Notes: generated from the letters alone by a model not told the origin. DNA of 64,000 bases from Sesamum alatum (GCA_034509735.1 JACGWO010000002.1:51395115-51459114), one strand, 5' to 3'. Counted from the stretch's first letter, positions 13,112 through 25,439 are shown. A program made the numbers and translations.

Positions 13112-13147
13112 TATTTATATGTGTAAGCAGATGATTCTCGCACTCTC
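13112..13147 (-). promoter_or_regulatory. Heat shock element and TATA box of sHSP gene 3
   Basis: On the plus strand TATTTATA (13112-13119, a TATAAATA box on the coding strand) is followed 15 nt away by TTCtcGCActCTC (13135-13147). This is the shared sHSP promoter module of this window with a mismatch in the distal unit. Confidence 0.65.
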
Positions 13148-13535
13148 GTCTATATTCTATGAATCGTACTCATGAAATCTTCTAGATAAAACTGGTTCTA
13201 TCCACAAGCCTCGTAATCATGATAAAAATAATCTTTATGATAAATAATTTATATTTTTATATAATTATAATTAATAATAATTATTTATCTCGATTTTAAT
13301 TCATAATCAATAAAATTATAGTTTAATAGCAAATTTTTTATAGTGAATCTTGCTATTATTTCAAGGTTTACTTGCTCGTCAAACCCATTTCAACTCTTTT
13401 TATTTTGTTCCTTTTTTGATGCAGGGGTTAATTGCAACTGAAATAAGTAACAGTAAAATAAAAGAAAAGAAACCATGAATAAAAAAAGGGGGTTGCAGAG
13501 CCTCCTATCTACACTATTCCTAAAATGACGAGATT
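13148..13535. other. AT-rich spacer upstream of sHSP gene 3
   Basis: AT-rich spacer between the sHSP 3 promoter and the LINE remnant. A TTCtaGAt motif at 13180-13187 could be a weak extra HSE. No gene is seen. Confidence 0.5.
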
Positions 13536-14574
13536 GTGGTTCGGCCCTCGTTAGCCATGGCTATGGAAGGTACTAAACGATGGGCTAACACGCTTGTTGG
13601 GTACTTCAGCCCTTGGCCATTCCAAGGTCAGCCCATCATTCTTCAGCGATGGGTCCCCGGGATGGCCCTCCGGAAACAGAAGCACACTCAGGTCCCCGTT
13701 TGGATTCATCTGCGACACCTTCCTGTTGAGTTCTGGATGGACGATGGTCTTAGCTCAGTTGCTAGCGGCATTGGCCGGCCTTACTACACTGATGGCTACA
13801 CTAGAGCATGCACGAGGTTGGACTTCGCTCGTGTATGTGTTATGCTCGATTTTGACTCCGCCCTTCCGCGCCATATTGTGCTTATGATCCCCTCTTTGGA
13901 TGGTGTTGAATCACTTTGTCGGGTTGATGTTGAGTATGAATGGCTCCCGTCCAAATGCAGTTCGTGTCGATCTCTCGGGCACTCCTCGGCGTCTTGCCCT
14001 TCATCTGTCAAGCCATCTCAGCCGCCAATCGCGGTCTTTGTTCCCAAAACAAATGATTGCCAGTTGAGTTCTTCGAGCTCTCGCGTTCTCTCTCAAGCTC
14101 TAGCATCTGTTGCCGCCTCGATGCCTTGCTTGCAGCCACCCATTCTGTCGTCTCCCCATTCTCCTTGCCGCTTTGCTCCTCACCCTTCACCTCCACGAAA
14201 AGGCTCCCACTTAGCTCCCTCGGTCAAAGGCAAAGAGATCGCAATCCACAACTCCTTCCAAGAACTTGCTAGATCGAATGTCGACGGCCCTAAGGCCCCT
14301 CCTGTTGATCCTCACCTCGGGCCGCCCTGGTGTTCCATGATTATATTTTGGGATTGATCGAGCATTAGCTCTACTTGTTCTTTTCGCTTTGTTGCTTTGA
14401 TTTGGACTGTGTTGTCCTTGTTTTGTTGTTGCGTTGGTTTGATTGTTTTTTCAGTCTAACGCTTACTGTTGTTTTGGGTTTCGGGCGGATGCCTAGGTCC
14501 GGTTGTACTTTCCCACCCTCTCGAGAAAATTCTTTTATTTTAATGCAATTTACCTTTACCTAAAAAAAAAAAAA
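13536..14574 (+). mobile_element. Non-LTR retrotransposon (LINE) remnant: ORF1 fragment, 3' region and poly(A)
   Basis: The open frame (first ATG 13557, stop at 14357) encodes a LINE gag-like ORF1 fragment. It has the DUF4283-type block around RWVPGMALRKQ and VPVWIHLRHLPVEFW, then IGRPYYTDGYTRACTRLDFARVCV. A CCHC-type zinc knuckle follows: C-x2-C-x4-H-x4-C in KCSSCRSLGHSSASC. A Ser/Pro-rich tail comes after. The stop is followed by about 200 bp of non-coding 3' sequence and an A run at 14562-14574. There is no ORF2 (endonuclease/reverse transcriptase), so the copy is truncated at the 5' end and internally deleted. No convincing target-site duplication was found. Confidence 0.8.
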
Positions 14575-15032
14575 GAAATATATGGTACCAATTTTTTAGT
14601 ATCTAAATTTATTTTTTTAACTTAATTCTTTTCTTAAAAGGAAAAATTTGGTAAAATAATATTTTCAATAATTTTATAATTATAAGTTCCTTTTTTCTTA
14701 ACAAATACTTTTCACTTCATTCTATAGTTTTTTCTTTATCAAATTCTTTTCTTTTTATTTCCTCGTATTGACTTTTTCACATTTTTTTTTTTCGTCTTAT
14801 ACAATAATTTTATTTTATTTACTGATGGGAACCATATATAACATCAGAGTAGTACATTTAAAAAACACCCCTTAGGCAAGCAACGGTCTCTCCTCCCAAA
14901 AAAAAAAAAAAAAAAAAAAAAAGGAAAAGGCAAGCAGGATACAGAGGCTTCTGGAAAGAACAATTTTCATCCGGAAGATCAGATGTGAAGTAAAATTTGC
15001 TACTGAAAGCGTGGATGTCTTAGAACACACAT
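14575..15032. other. Spacer between LINE remnant and sHSP gene 4
   Basis: T-rich sequence and a run of about 24 A at 14898-14922. TTCtgGAA at 14949-14956 is a two-unit HSE about 240 bp before the sHSP 4 start and may add to its heat control. Confidence 0.5.
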
Positions 15033-15068
15033 GAAAGTGCTAGAATCATCTGCCGACACGTATAAATA
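15033..15068 (+). promoter_or_regulatory. Heat shock element and TATA box of sHSP gene 4
   Basis: GAAagTGCtaGAA (15033-15045) is a three-unit HSE with one mismatch in the middle unit, followed after 15 nt by TATAAATA (15061-15068). Confidence 0.75.
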
Positions 15069-15195
15069 AGCGCGCTCCTTCATACAGATTCTACAAGAAA
15101 GTTTCGAACAAGCCCTTGCAGAAGAAGTAGCGCTCTGAGAAAAATCCTCATCAACAAACAAACCCCATTCCCTGTTCTTGAACAACATTAACAAA

Positions 15196-15675
15196 ATGTC
15201 TCTGATTCCAAGTTTCTTTGGCAACCGCCGGAGCAACGTCTTCGATCCATTTTCGTTGGATATTTGGGATCCCTTTCAGGGCTTCCCTTTCTCCACCGCC
15301 GTCGCCAATCGCCCCTCCTCCGCCCGAGAAACTACGGCCATCGCCAACGCTCGCATCGACTGGAAAGAGACGCCGGAAGCCCATGTGTTCAAGGTGGATG
15401 TTCCTGGGTTGAAGAAAGAGGAAGTTAAGGTGGAGGTCGAGGATGGGTCAATTCTTCAGATAAGCGGGGACAGAAGCAAAGAGCAGGAGGAGAAGAACGA
15501 CAAATGGCACCGCGTGGAGAGGAGCAGCGGCAAGTTCCTCCGCCGCTTCAGGCTGCCGGAGAATGCCAAGTTAGATCAGGTGAAGGCGGCAATGGAGAAT
15601 GGGGTGCTGACAGTGACGGTGCCAAAGGAGGAGGTGAAGAAGCCGGAGGTCAAGGCCATTGACATCTCTGGTTGA
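15196..15675 (+). CDS. Class I small heat shock protein (sHSP 4), 159 aa
   Basis: Intronless cytosolic class I sHSP. The start is placed at 15196 ([18 protein letters not shown]), as in the paralogues; the in-frame codon at 15178 belongs to the leader. The N-terminal signature [20 protein letters not shown] is followed by the arm [17 protein letters not shown]. The alpha-crystallin domain runs from [13 protein letters not shown] (about 53) to VLTVTVPK (about 147), and the tail [15 protein letters not shown] has the I-x-I motif. ISGDRSKEQ replaces the usual ISGERSKEQ. It is the only plus-strand member of the main subgroup (arm with PSSARETT); the others of that subgroup are on the minus strand from 30.5 kb on. 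Confidence 0.96.
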   Translation: MSLIPSFFGNRRSNVFDPFSLDIWDPFQGFPFSTAVANRPSSARETTAIANARIDWKETPEAHVFKVDVPGLKKEEVKVEVEDGSILQISGDRSKEQEEKNDKWHRVERSSGKFLRRFRLPENAKLDQVKAAMENGVLTVTVPKEEVKKPEVKAIDISG

Positions 15676-16232
15676 GCAATGCAATCATCATCTATTCCTC
15701 TGATATGGATTTCCTATTGCGGATTGAGCGTTTTTCGACTTGGATGTGTTAAATAACAATGTCGTCGTCCTGTTTGCATATTATGAACTAAGGATTTTGT
15801 GTTTTTCAGTGTGCATGGCGTTGAGTTTGTATATGTAATAATGAATACAAAAACAAAACTTATGTTTTTATTATTGAAGATAATACCATTTTAGAGATAC
15901 TTTCATCCAATCTATGATAAATAGAGTATTAAAGTTATATTAGTTACAAGAATGTATAAACAAGAACATAAATAATAAGATTCAAGTCCAAGAAAGAAAA
16001 AGGAAAAGGAAGATAAATAGAGATAGAGATCCGGAGGGCAAGAAACGTAGTCAAATTTTCATTCTCCTCGGCTTGTTCAAAGCTACATTTAGAAGTCAAA
16101 AAGCTAAATCACCCCCACCCCCCCCCCCCCCCCACAAAATCATGCATCTATGGCACTTGATCGTCTTCTCCACCCAAACCCCATTGCCTAAAAGACTTGC
16201 TGCTCTCTGACTCTGCGCCCAAGAAATCAACA
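15676..16232. other. Spacer between sHSP gene 4 and the UGT array
   Basis: 3' region of sHSP 4, then UGT leader and promoter sequence. A run of 16 C residues at 16118-16133 lies about 100 bp before the UGT A start codon. Confidence 0.5.
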
Positions 16233-18312
16233 ATGGCGACGGAGACTCAAAAAGAGCCCTCAAAACTCGAAGAACCCATCAATGGCAAGAGGCTGCTCTT
16301 CTTCTCACTACCTCTGCAAGGCCACATGACCCCCATGCTTCAGCTTGCTGACATTCTCCACTCCAAAGGCTTCTCCATAACTTTCATCCACACCAAATAC
16401 AACTCTCCCAATTCCTCAAATTACCCCCACTTTACTTTCCAGCCTATCTCAGACAATCTCTCCGAAGCCGAAACCTCGGGGCTGTCTGTATTTGATCTGG
16501 CCTATCTTATCAATGTCAAGTGTGTGGCGCCTTTTCGAGATTGTTTGGACCAATTGTTCTCCGATTCCTCCCAGAACCGGCCCTTCGCGGCCCTGATTTC
16601 GGATCCTGTCTTGCATTTCACCAGGGACGTTGCCAAGAGTTTTCAGCTGCAGAGGTTTGTGTTGAGAACCTCCGGCATCGGTGCTTTTCGGGCTTTTAGT
16701 TCGTTTCCGCTGCTTCAGGAAAAAGGGTATCTCCCGATTCAAGGTAAAACATGTTCAGATTGTCTGGAAATTGGGTTTTAAGGTATTCCGTAATTGTAAG
16801 GTGTAGCTTTTCAGTAAAAGATGTATACTTGGCTGTATTCAGTTCCTATTCGTTATTCCTTGTGTGGGGTTCTAATAATCGTTTACGATTAATTATGTTC
16901 TTGTCTTAATCCCGGATGAATTTATCCAAAATTTCTATGTTGTGAGTTCATGTAGTCCATCACTTTACTCATTTTGGGCTTGTAAAGCCTTTCTTTTATC
17001 ACTTGAAAATAGTTGTATTCATGTTTTATAAAAGATTTCGGTTCTAATAATCCAAGCTGAGGATTTTGAGTTAAGAAATCATGCTTCATAGAAGCAAAGT
17101 GGATCTTATAAGACTGCATTGCTGTGATGATACGTGTGATATTATTGATTTGATTTTATGGAGTGATAGTGGTTTACTCCGTTTGGCCATTTTTCACATG
17201 TTTATTTCTCCTACAAATACCAGTTGCTTCATGTTATTGTTAGAGGGATTGAATGTATATGAACTCTGTCTGTGAATATAGGTGAACCAAATAAATCATC
17301 ACCCCTTTTCTCCTCTCTATTTGTCCAAAATTTTTATGGTTAGAGGGATTGAATGTATATAACATTTTTATCTGAAAGACTGGAAGAGCGGCTTGTTATA
17401 ACTCATTCTCTTATATTTCTGCTCATATATGTAGATTCTCGATTACAAGAGCCTGTTGCCGAGCTTCCTCCACTGAGGGTCAGAGATCTTCCTGTGATCA
17501 ATGTACCGGACCTAGAGAAGTTCTACAAGCTGATTGCAGCACTGATCGAGGAAGCTAAGACTTCTTCAGGAGTAATATTCAACTCATTTGGAGAACTTGA
17601 GAATTCAGCAATTGATGCACTTTGTGAAGTATTTCCAGCCCCCATATTCCCGATAGGTCCCTTTCACAAATACTTTCCAGCAGCTTCAAGCAGCTTCTTG
17701 AAACCTGACGAGAGTTCTATTTCTTGGCTAGACAAGCAAGAACCAAAATCTGTAGTATATGTGAGTTTTGGGAGCATTGCTGCAGTGAAAGAAAAGGAAT
17801 TCTTGGAAATAGCTTGGGGCCTAGCTAATAGCAAGTGCAGGTTCCTATGGGTGATTAGACCTGGATCAGTCAATGGCTTAGACTGGCATGAGGCACTGCC
17901 GAACGGGTTCTTAGACACGTTAGATGGAAGAGGACATATTGTTAAATGGGCTCCTCAACTGGAAGTACTGGCACATCCTGCTGTTGGAGCATTTTGGACA
18001 CATAATGGTTGGAATTCGACCCTGGAGAGTATTTGCGAAGGGGTGCCAATGATTTGTATGCCATGTTTTGCCGACCAGATGGTGAACGCAAGGTATGTTA
18101 CTTATGCTTGGAAGGTAGGAGTGGAGTTGGGGAATGTCTTGGAGAGGAAAAATATTGAGACGGCCATCAGAAAACTTTTGTTGGAGGAAGAAGGTGAAGA
18201 GATTCGAAAGAGGGCATTGCATCTGAAGGAAAAGGCTAAGTCGACCTTGACACATAGTGGAGCTTCATTCAAATCTCTCGAGAGCTTAATCAGCCGCCTT
18301 TCATCATCCTGA
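16233..18312 (+). CDS. UGT76-type UDP-glycosyltransferase A, 2 exons, 462 aa
   Basis: Family 1 glycosyltransferase, probably cytosolic, that moves a sugar (most likely glucose from UDP-glucose) to a small-molecule acceptor; the acceptor cannot be read from sequence. Exons are 16233-16743 and 17435-18312, with a GT-AG phase-1 intron at the same site as in UGTs B-D (LPIQ then DSR). The presumed catalytic His is H31 in LPLQGHMTPM, where the usual GHINPM has become GHMTPM; the paired Asp is D124 in ALISDPVLHF. The 44-residue PSPG donor-binding box runs from WAPQLEVLAHPAVGAFWTHN to CFADQ, with a terminal Gln typical of UDP-glucose users. The ATG at 16233 is chosen because no earlier in-frame ATG exists. 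UGT76 assignment is from overall sequence and the intron; subfamily is not assigned. Confidence 0.9.
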
Positions 18313-18983
18313 TCACAACAAAGTTTAATTATGGATACGATCATGATTCATGATATTGCTTCGTAAGTTTGATTTTTCAGATGGAATAACTGATTGTAGC
18401 TAATCCAGCTCGCCATTTTGTGCTGTGTTTTTGAAATTTGTATAAAGTCAGCATCCGCAGATATATGCATGTCTTCACTGCCCTTCTACATGTTTGTAAT
18501 GCTGATCATTCTTGCTGCAGAAATGAAATAATAGATTGCCATGTAGTTATCGTCCATTAACAGATTATGTACTAATTATGCTGCAGCTAGTGTAAGAAAT
18601 GTTCTCTGAGAAGACACATTGAAGTTAACATCAAGGTGACCTTTACCCTTCCGATTTGTCACAATCGGATGTGATTGGTTACTTTTATTGAACTGTACTA
18701 TAATCACATGGCAAGTGTATTGCATTGGTTCAAATCCAGACATACTCGGTTTGGGTTAGAATTGAACTATAAAACTGCCCTGTGGGCCACTGAGGGGAGA
18801 TTTATTTACTTTAAACACTGTCTGCTTATCACATGGTATGCGCATTTCTATGTATTTGCTCAAATCTAGGACTACAAACAGAATCATGAGTAATCTGTGA
18901 TCCTTAAAAAAGAACTTTAGTGTTAGAAACTGAGACATATGCCTCATTGTTGAGCAAAAGTTGAGTGAAAGAAAACAAGCTTC
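18313..18983. other. Spacer UGT A to UGT B, with one copy of a dispersed repeat
   Basis: No gene. It holds the UGT A 3' region and, at about 18650-18775, one copy of the dispersed repeat described separately. Confidence 0.5.
18650..18775 (+). repeat. Dispersed UGT-spacer repeat, copy 1
   Basis: Degenerate copy of a repeat of about 120 bp. Diagnostic parts in order: GTGATTGGTTACTTTT, ATCACATGGCAAGTGTAT, TTGGTTCAAATCCAGACA and GGGTTAGAATT. The same parts recur in the same order and orientation near 20630, 25440, 27450 and 58370. Confidence 0.6.
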
Positions 18984-20583
18984 ATGGAGAACAGAGGAGG
19001 AGAGTCTCAACTGCAAGAAAGAATAGGCCGCCGGTTGGTTTTCTTTCCGCTGCCACTGCAAGGCCATATCAATCCTATGCTTCAGCTAGCAAACATTCTG
19101 CATTCAGAGGGCTTTTCCATAACCATTGTTCACACAAAACTGAACTCTCCCAATCCTTCAAATTATCCTCACTTCACGTTTTTCCCCATCTACGATGGCT
19201 TATCTGAAAGCAACGAAGCTTCCAGAAATGATATCGTGTCCCTTCTTACAGTGCTTAATGTCAAATGTATTGAACCCTTTAAACAAGCTTTGTCTGAACT
19301 GTTAGCAGACAGCTCTGGGGATCCAATCGCGTGTTTAATCTCCGACGCTATCTTGCATTTCACAACTGCAGTTTGTAAGAGTTTGAATCTACCAAGGGTT
19401 GTTTTAAGAACTGGAGGGGTGTCTTCTTTCCTGGCTTTTGCTGCATTTCCGTTTCTGCTTGAAAAAGGCTATCTCCCTGTTCAAGGTTTGTCTCTTCACT
19501 TAAGTTGCAAAAAGTAACTTCTTTCGTTGCTTCTAGACTTGATTTAACTCCCCTTTTCAGAACTTCTATGTTTGCTGAAAATTGATATGCAGTTCAGAAA
19601 AAGTGACCAATATTAGTTTAATATAGGACAACTGATTTTGAAGTTACTGAAGTTGTCTAGATATTCAAGAAAATGTACTTTTATCTCAGTTCTCTGTGTA
19701 TTCAGATGCTAGATCAGAAGAGCTAGTTGAGGAGCTTCCTCCACTTAGAATCAAAGATCTTCCAGTTATCACTACATCTCATCCAGAAAAGCTTTACCAT
19801 CTGCTAGAAGGAATGATAGCAGAAACGAAAGCTTCATCAGGACTAATTTGGAACTCTTTCGAAGAACTTGAAGAATCATCACTCGCCAAACTGCGCCAAG
19901 ATTTTCAAATCCCAATCTTCCCAATAGGTCCATTTCACAAGCATTTTGCAGCCTCTTCCAGCAGCTTGTTAGCAGAAGACCACAGTTCAATCTCTTGGCT
20001 GGACAAACAAGCGCCTAATTCTGTCGTTTACGTTAGCTTTGGTAGCATTGCAGCAATAGAAGAAAAAGACTTTTTGGAAGTTGCTTGGGGGCTAGCCAAC
20101 AGTAGGCACCCATTCTTATGGGTCGTTAGACCGGGACTGATCCGTGGTGCTGAGTGGTTGGAGCCTTTACCAGAAGGTTTCCTCGAGTCGTTGGATGGAA
20201 AAGGGCATATCGTGAAATGGGCTCCTCAGCTGGAAGTTCTTGCACATCCGTCCGTGGGCGCGTTTTGGACTCACAACGGATGGAACTTGACTCTGGAAAG
20301 TATTTGTGAAGGGGTGCCGATGATCTGCACGCCATGTTTCACCGATCAACTGGTGAATGCACGGTACGTTAGCCACGTCTGGAGAGTCGGTCTGCAGTTG
20401 GAGAATGGCCTGAGCAGGGAAAGGATTGAGATGGGCATTAAAAGAGTGATGGAGGATAAAGAAGGTGAAGATGTTAGAGAAAGAGTTCTACATTTGCAAG
20501 AAAAGGCCAATCTTTGTGTTCAGCCTGGTGGCTCTTCATATGAGTCCTTAAAGAGCTTAGTCAATTACATTTCACTGTTCTGA
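18984..20583 (+). CDS. UGT76-type UDP-glycosyltransferase B, 2 exons, 459 aa, altered donor motif
   Basis: Family 1 UDP-sugar glycosyltransferase, close paralogue of UGT A. Exons are 18984-19485 and 19706-20583; the phase-1 GT-AG intron is short (220 nt) and lies between LPVQ and DARSEE. Catalytic His is H28 in LPLQGHINPM, and the Asp lies in CLISDAILHF. The PSPG box starts WAPQLEVLAHPSVGAFWTHN and ends CFTDQ. Its core reads GWNLTLES instead of GWNSTLES: the Ser that normally contacts the UDP phosphates has become Leu through TCG to TTG. Reading frame, start (MENRGGESQ) and all other family blocks are intact, so the gene may be expressed yet weak or changed in activity. Confidence 0.9.
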
Positions 20584-21679
20584 TCTTTGGTTCCGACACT
20601 TGAATTTGCAAGACGCGAACAAAGCCAATCACAAAGTAAGTGTGATACATTTATCGTGTGATTGGTCACTTTTCTTGAATTGTACACTAAGCGCTGAGTG
20701 TATTTCACTTGCAATTTAATTAGTTCAAGCCGACAAATCCATTTTGGGCTAGAATTTCCGTTGCAAGACTTAACATTTTTGTTAATCTTTGTTTGGATTT
20801 TAGACAGTTTGTCAACCTCAATTTATCATACTTAATAAGGATGTTTATTCCCTTGATCCCATCCAAAAATATAAAATACAAATATAAATTTTTAAAAAAA
20901 TATATATAAATCCGAAATAGACAAACACCTGCAAACAAGTCCATTGTTGGACCATTCTTCATATGAAGTCTTTATCATACGAACGTGCCGTAATTCGATT
21001 GTTCAATGAAAAAATTATATTCAAACAGAGAAAGGGATCGATCATGAGAAGAGAATCGTAAAAATCTTGCAGCCACATCATTTGTCGGATGAACTTTATA
21101 TTGGTCTTAAGATTCCATTATCATAAAACAAAACAAATTAAGTGAATATACAATTTGATAAGACAAAAAACATCAATTTCTATCAATAAAGTTTGACTGT
21201 TAATTTTAATTAAGACAGACATGATGGTTTATAATTAAGGGTATCGATATAGTTATTTAATTAAAAGATTAAGAAAAAAAACAAAAAATTGAGCGTGTAT
21301 CTCACTTTTATCTAAAAAGGGTTAATTGCTATATTTTTAAGATTATACTGAAATTTCTTGCTAATTTTTTTAATACAGGAATTCTTTTAACATTACAATT
21401 ACCACATCCGATAAAATGCATTTAACCCTTTAATTATTTGGTTGGCCTCATACACCATGATTTGGATCACTACGAAAAACATATAATATATTATTGTCAT
21501 TATATCTTACACGACCGCCATGTTCTGCCTAATATATGAAAGCGACGTTGTTGTCTTTATATCGTGAAGGAGACTCCTTATTCAAATTACATGACATATA
21601 ACTTCAACATGGACCATAAGCAAACTTGTTTTTGTAGGATTTTCTTACAACTTACAATCTTGAACACACAGTGGGATTT
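20584..21679. other. Spacer UGT B to UGT C
   Basis: About 1.1 kb, AT-rich, no gene. A dispersed repeat copy lies at about 20630-20765. The rest shows no features beyond A/T runs and the presumed UGT C promoter. Confidence 0.5.
20630..20765 (+). repeat. Dispersed UGT-spacer repeat, copy 2
   Basis: Parts in order: GTGTGATTGGTCACTTTTCT, TTGAATTGTACACTAAG, TTAGTTCAAGCCGACAAATC and GGGCTAGAATTTCCG. Same orientation as copy 1, beginning only about 50 bp after the UGT B stop. Confidence 0.6.
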
Positions 21680-23607
21680 ATGGATCAGAAAAATCGTTGC
21701 AGATTAGTGCTGTTTCCACTGCCATTCCAAGGCCACATTAATCCCATGATTCAGCTTGCTAAAATCCTTCACTCCGAAGGATTCAGCATCTCTATCATTC
21801 ACACTCGATACAACTTTCCAGATCCATCCAACTACCCTCACTTCACTTTCCACCTTATCTCAGACGGCTTGTCCGAAGCCGAAGCTTCCAAACTCGCCAT
21901 TCTGCGTGTCATCAAACTCCTTCTGACCAACTGCGTTGAGCCATTCGAGCAGTGCTTGGCTCAGATATTGTCGTCCGAGGATTCAGATCATCGGGTCGGG
22001 TGCGTGGTTACCGATGCTATTTGGGATTTCACACAGGCTGCTGCTGACAAGTTGAAGATCCCAAGAATTGTGCTGCGGACTAGCAGTGTTTGCTCCTTTA
22101 TAGCCTTCTCTGCTCTTCCACTTTTACGACAAAGATACCTCACTGACAAGGGTGAGTTTTCTCGTACAAGACTTGATTTAGCTGAATTCCTTCCTATCCA
22201 TTTTGTTTGAGTGTTTGAATTACTAGTGTTAAGAATTGAATTGCAATCAGATTGTAAAATAATATTATAAAGTATAAGAATTATGTAGTCCAGGTAATTG
22301 TTCTTTATTCTTGATTACTCAAAATTGATTTTTAGGAGTATAGTTTTGTGGGAATTATAATAAAATATCATTTATCAATTACTTATATTAGAGATATGTA
22401 AAACATTGTAATTTGCTTTAGCTTCTTGTTGTTTCCTCTATTGGTAAAATTGCAATTTTAGTCTTCTCAGTGTTAGACAAGCATCATCTGGGTAATTAAA
22501 ACATTAGAAAAAATCCCTATTTCCCACAACTGTTCAATTGTTCAGTGGATTTTCGATTGATTTTCGTTCAAAGGACTGAAATTACTACAAAAGTATAAAT
22601 TTCAAAACTAAAATCGCCAATGCCACCCTCTAACATACAAGACTAAAATTACTATTTTGCCTCTCTCATTCCATGTGAAGTGTATGTTGTCATAATCCGT
22701 TTCTCGGCCAGATTACAGAATGGAGGCTGCAGTTCTGGAGCTTCCGCCCATCAAAGTAAAGGATATTCCCCGAATCGAAACGCACAACGGGGAGGACATG
22801 TATCGGGCCATCGAAAACATGGTGAGAGAGACGAAGAAAGCATCAGGCCTTATCTTCAACACATTTCAAGAACTTGAAGAGCCCGAGCTGGCAAAACTTC
22901 AGGAACAGGAGCAGTTTCTGATGCCAACGTTTGCAATCGGCCCGTTTCACAAACGTTTTTCAGCGGCCCCAACCAGTTTGTTCACGCAAGACAGGAGCTC
23001 TATTTCCTGGCTGGATGCACGAGCTCCAGGATCAGTTCTCTACGTGAGTTTCGGGAGTATTGCAGCAATGGACCAACAAAAAATGCACGAAATGGCGTGG
23101 GGGTTAGCCGACAGCATGCAGCCGTTCCTGTGGGTTGTCCGGCCTGGATTAGCTCGAGGCTCAGAATGGCTAGAAATGCTGCCAAATGAGTTCTTGGAGG
23201 CAACTCGTGACAGGGGACATATTGTGAAATGGGCTCCTCAACAAGAAGTTCTGTCTCATCCTGCCGTTGGCGGATTTTGGACACACGGTGGATGGAACTC
23301 GACTCTGGAGAGTATTTGTGAAGGAGTTCCGATGATTTGTGCCCCTTTCTTTGGTGATCAGATGGTGAACTCCAGATACGTTAACGATGTCTGGAAAATC
23401 GGGGTCAGGTTGGAGAAAGGCCTGGAAAGAGGAGAAATCAGGGATGCGGTAAGAAGACTAATGGTGGAAAGAGAAGGGGAAGAAATGAGACAGAGAGTTA
23501 AGTGTCTGAAGGAGAAAGCTGATCTTTGCTTGAACGCAGGCGGTTCTTCCTATCAAGCACTTGATGCCTTGGTTAATTTTATTTCATCATTCACATCTTG
23601 TGCTTAG
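21680..23607 (+). CDS. UGT76-type UDP-glycosyltransferase C, 2 exons, 455 aa
   Basis: Family 1 UDP-sugar glycosyltransferase. Exons are 21680-22151 and 22712-23607, with the phase-1 GT-AG intron (560 nt) at the conserved place (LTDK then DYRMEAAV). The N terminus is short (MDQKNRCRLVLFPLPFQGH), so the catalytic His is H19; the Asp is in CVVTDAIWDF. The PSPG box starts WAPQQEVLSHPAVGGFWTHG, keeps GWNSTLES and ends FFGDQ, consistent with UDP-glucose. C and D share THGGWNS and IWxFTQAAAD and form a subgroup distinct from A and B (THNGWN, xLHFT). The ATG at 21680 is used because the codons before it in frame are not ATG. Confidence 0.91.
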
Positions 23608-24988
23608 AGGGTGTTTGTGCGAGCTTTTTAAAATATCCTATAAGATGTTTAAATTTAAGAGTTCTGTGAAAAACAGTGAGTAGTTTCAAATAAATTGTAA
23701 ATTTATTATTACTAATATTTTATAAATTTTATAATCTTATTTTATCGAATATTGATTTCATAGGCATGCATCTGATCAGCCAAAAAACAAAGGGTAAGGA
23801 TGACCATCGCGATGCCTCAAATAGCAAATATAGCAAACTGTTTCATCAGCAGAACATTAATTTGCAGATTCAACTTTTTTTGGGTCATGATTCAAAGTTG
23901 CGGCATCAGTGTTTCACAACACGACGTATCAACATATTATCAGTTTTATATAAATTAAGGCTCATCTATACTAATATATAAACAAAATGCCGTTTTCATT
24001 CACAAAAAATGATTAATTATATCGCGATACTAAATTTTTGTTATGCCAATAATACCTTCTGATCATGTCATTTTACCACTACTATAGGTTTAAAGGACAA
24101 TAATTACAATGCCTCCTTTGAGTTTTCAAATTATATGCAGATCTTTGAGATTTAAAAAATTACATAACTAACCTCTATCATTTGTTATTAACTACCAAAC
24201 AGACACAATTATTAATAATATTAACAGAGTTTGTTGACATCAATATAAAAGTTGAATAAAAATTCAATTTGACCCTTCAGTTGAAATTTAATTATTTGAT
24301 AATTATATAAACTTCTCTTAAAGTTTAAGCTAAATGCAGATACACCCCTCTAAAACTTTTATAATTATATATACCTTTACTAATACTTATTATTATCCTA
24401 CAAATAATCTTATCATTTCAAAATACTATTAGCAATACTATTTTAATAAAATGATACATTTTAAATTAATTATTAGTCCAAATTTATACAAAAAGATATC
24501 TAAAAGTTACTTATACATGTTTAAATTCATTTGAAATTTATTTGATTTATATAGGTATCTTCAAAAATATTTAATGTTTCTAACTTGTGACAAAATTTTT
24601 AAAATCATATCTCATAGAACTAATATGTATATGTATTCTAAATTACTTCTATCAAAATTATTTTGAATTTAAAAGTCTAAGTGAATATATCATTTATATT
24701 TAAATTTGATGTCCTCTTATCTTGTTTTTGAAAAATTAAATTAATGAGTTTGATTACATCATTATGATAACATATGAAGCAATTAGTTAGTTTTTTATAT
24801 TTGAATCAACTTTTAGAACTTAACTTGAATTTTCTTACATTGTATAATAAAAATATAAAATAGCCGAGTAAAGATTTAGAAAGAGGAGAGATAATTAATA
24901 ACCTGAATTGATATTTAAAATATAACATTATGGACTTGAATTTGAATTTGAAAATTTGGGTTTCTTATATGGTTGATACTTTAAATAC

Positions 24989-24990
<2 letters not shown>

Positions 24991-25065
<75 letters not shown>
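24991..25065. repeat. (ATT)n microsatellite
   Basis: About 25 uninterrupted ATT units. Likely length-polymorphic. The poly-Tyr open frame across it is an artefact. Confidence 0.97.
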
Positions 25066-25439
25066 TTACTTTAATAAATATTAAACGGTGGGGATCTAGT
25101 TATGAAAGTAATACTTTTTGAAGGGGGCAATTGCAATATGACAAACTTTAGGGATGCAGCGCCTTTAAAATTCAGGAGAGATTTGTGTAATTTATAATGG
25201 AGTGCAAAACAGTAATTTTATCAAGAACTAACAACGGCCATCAATATCAAGAGAGATGGATGTTATTTCTTAAATTTGAGGTAGTCTATATATAATTAAA
25301 TCAGACTTCGTTGGAGGACAACGTAATTATCCATTGGTTTAATTATTGTCCAATGACTGTGCAGTTGGAAGGACTCGCTTGACAGATAAAAGATGAAACA
25401 TTCTTGTCCGAATCAAATTTGATTGAATTAAACTAATAA

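Noticed and set aside
16197..16232. Upstream extension of UGT A (LLSDSAPKK)
   Set aside because: The frame begins without an ATG; the first in-frame ATG is at 16233.
24930..25121. Open frame with a long poly-Tyr run
   Set aside because: It is the translation of the (ATT)n microsatellite.
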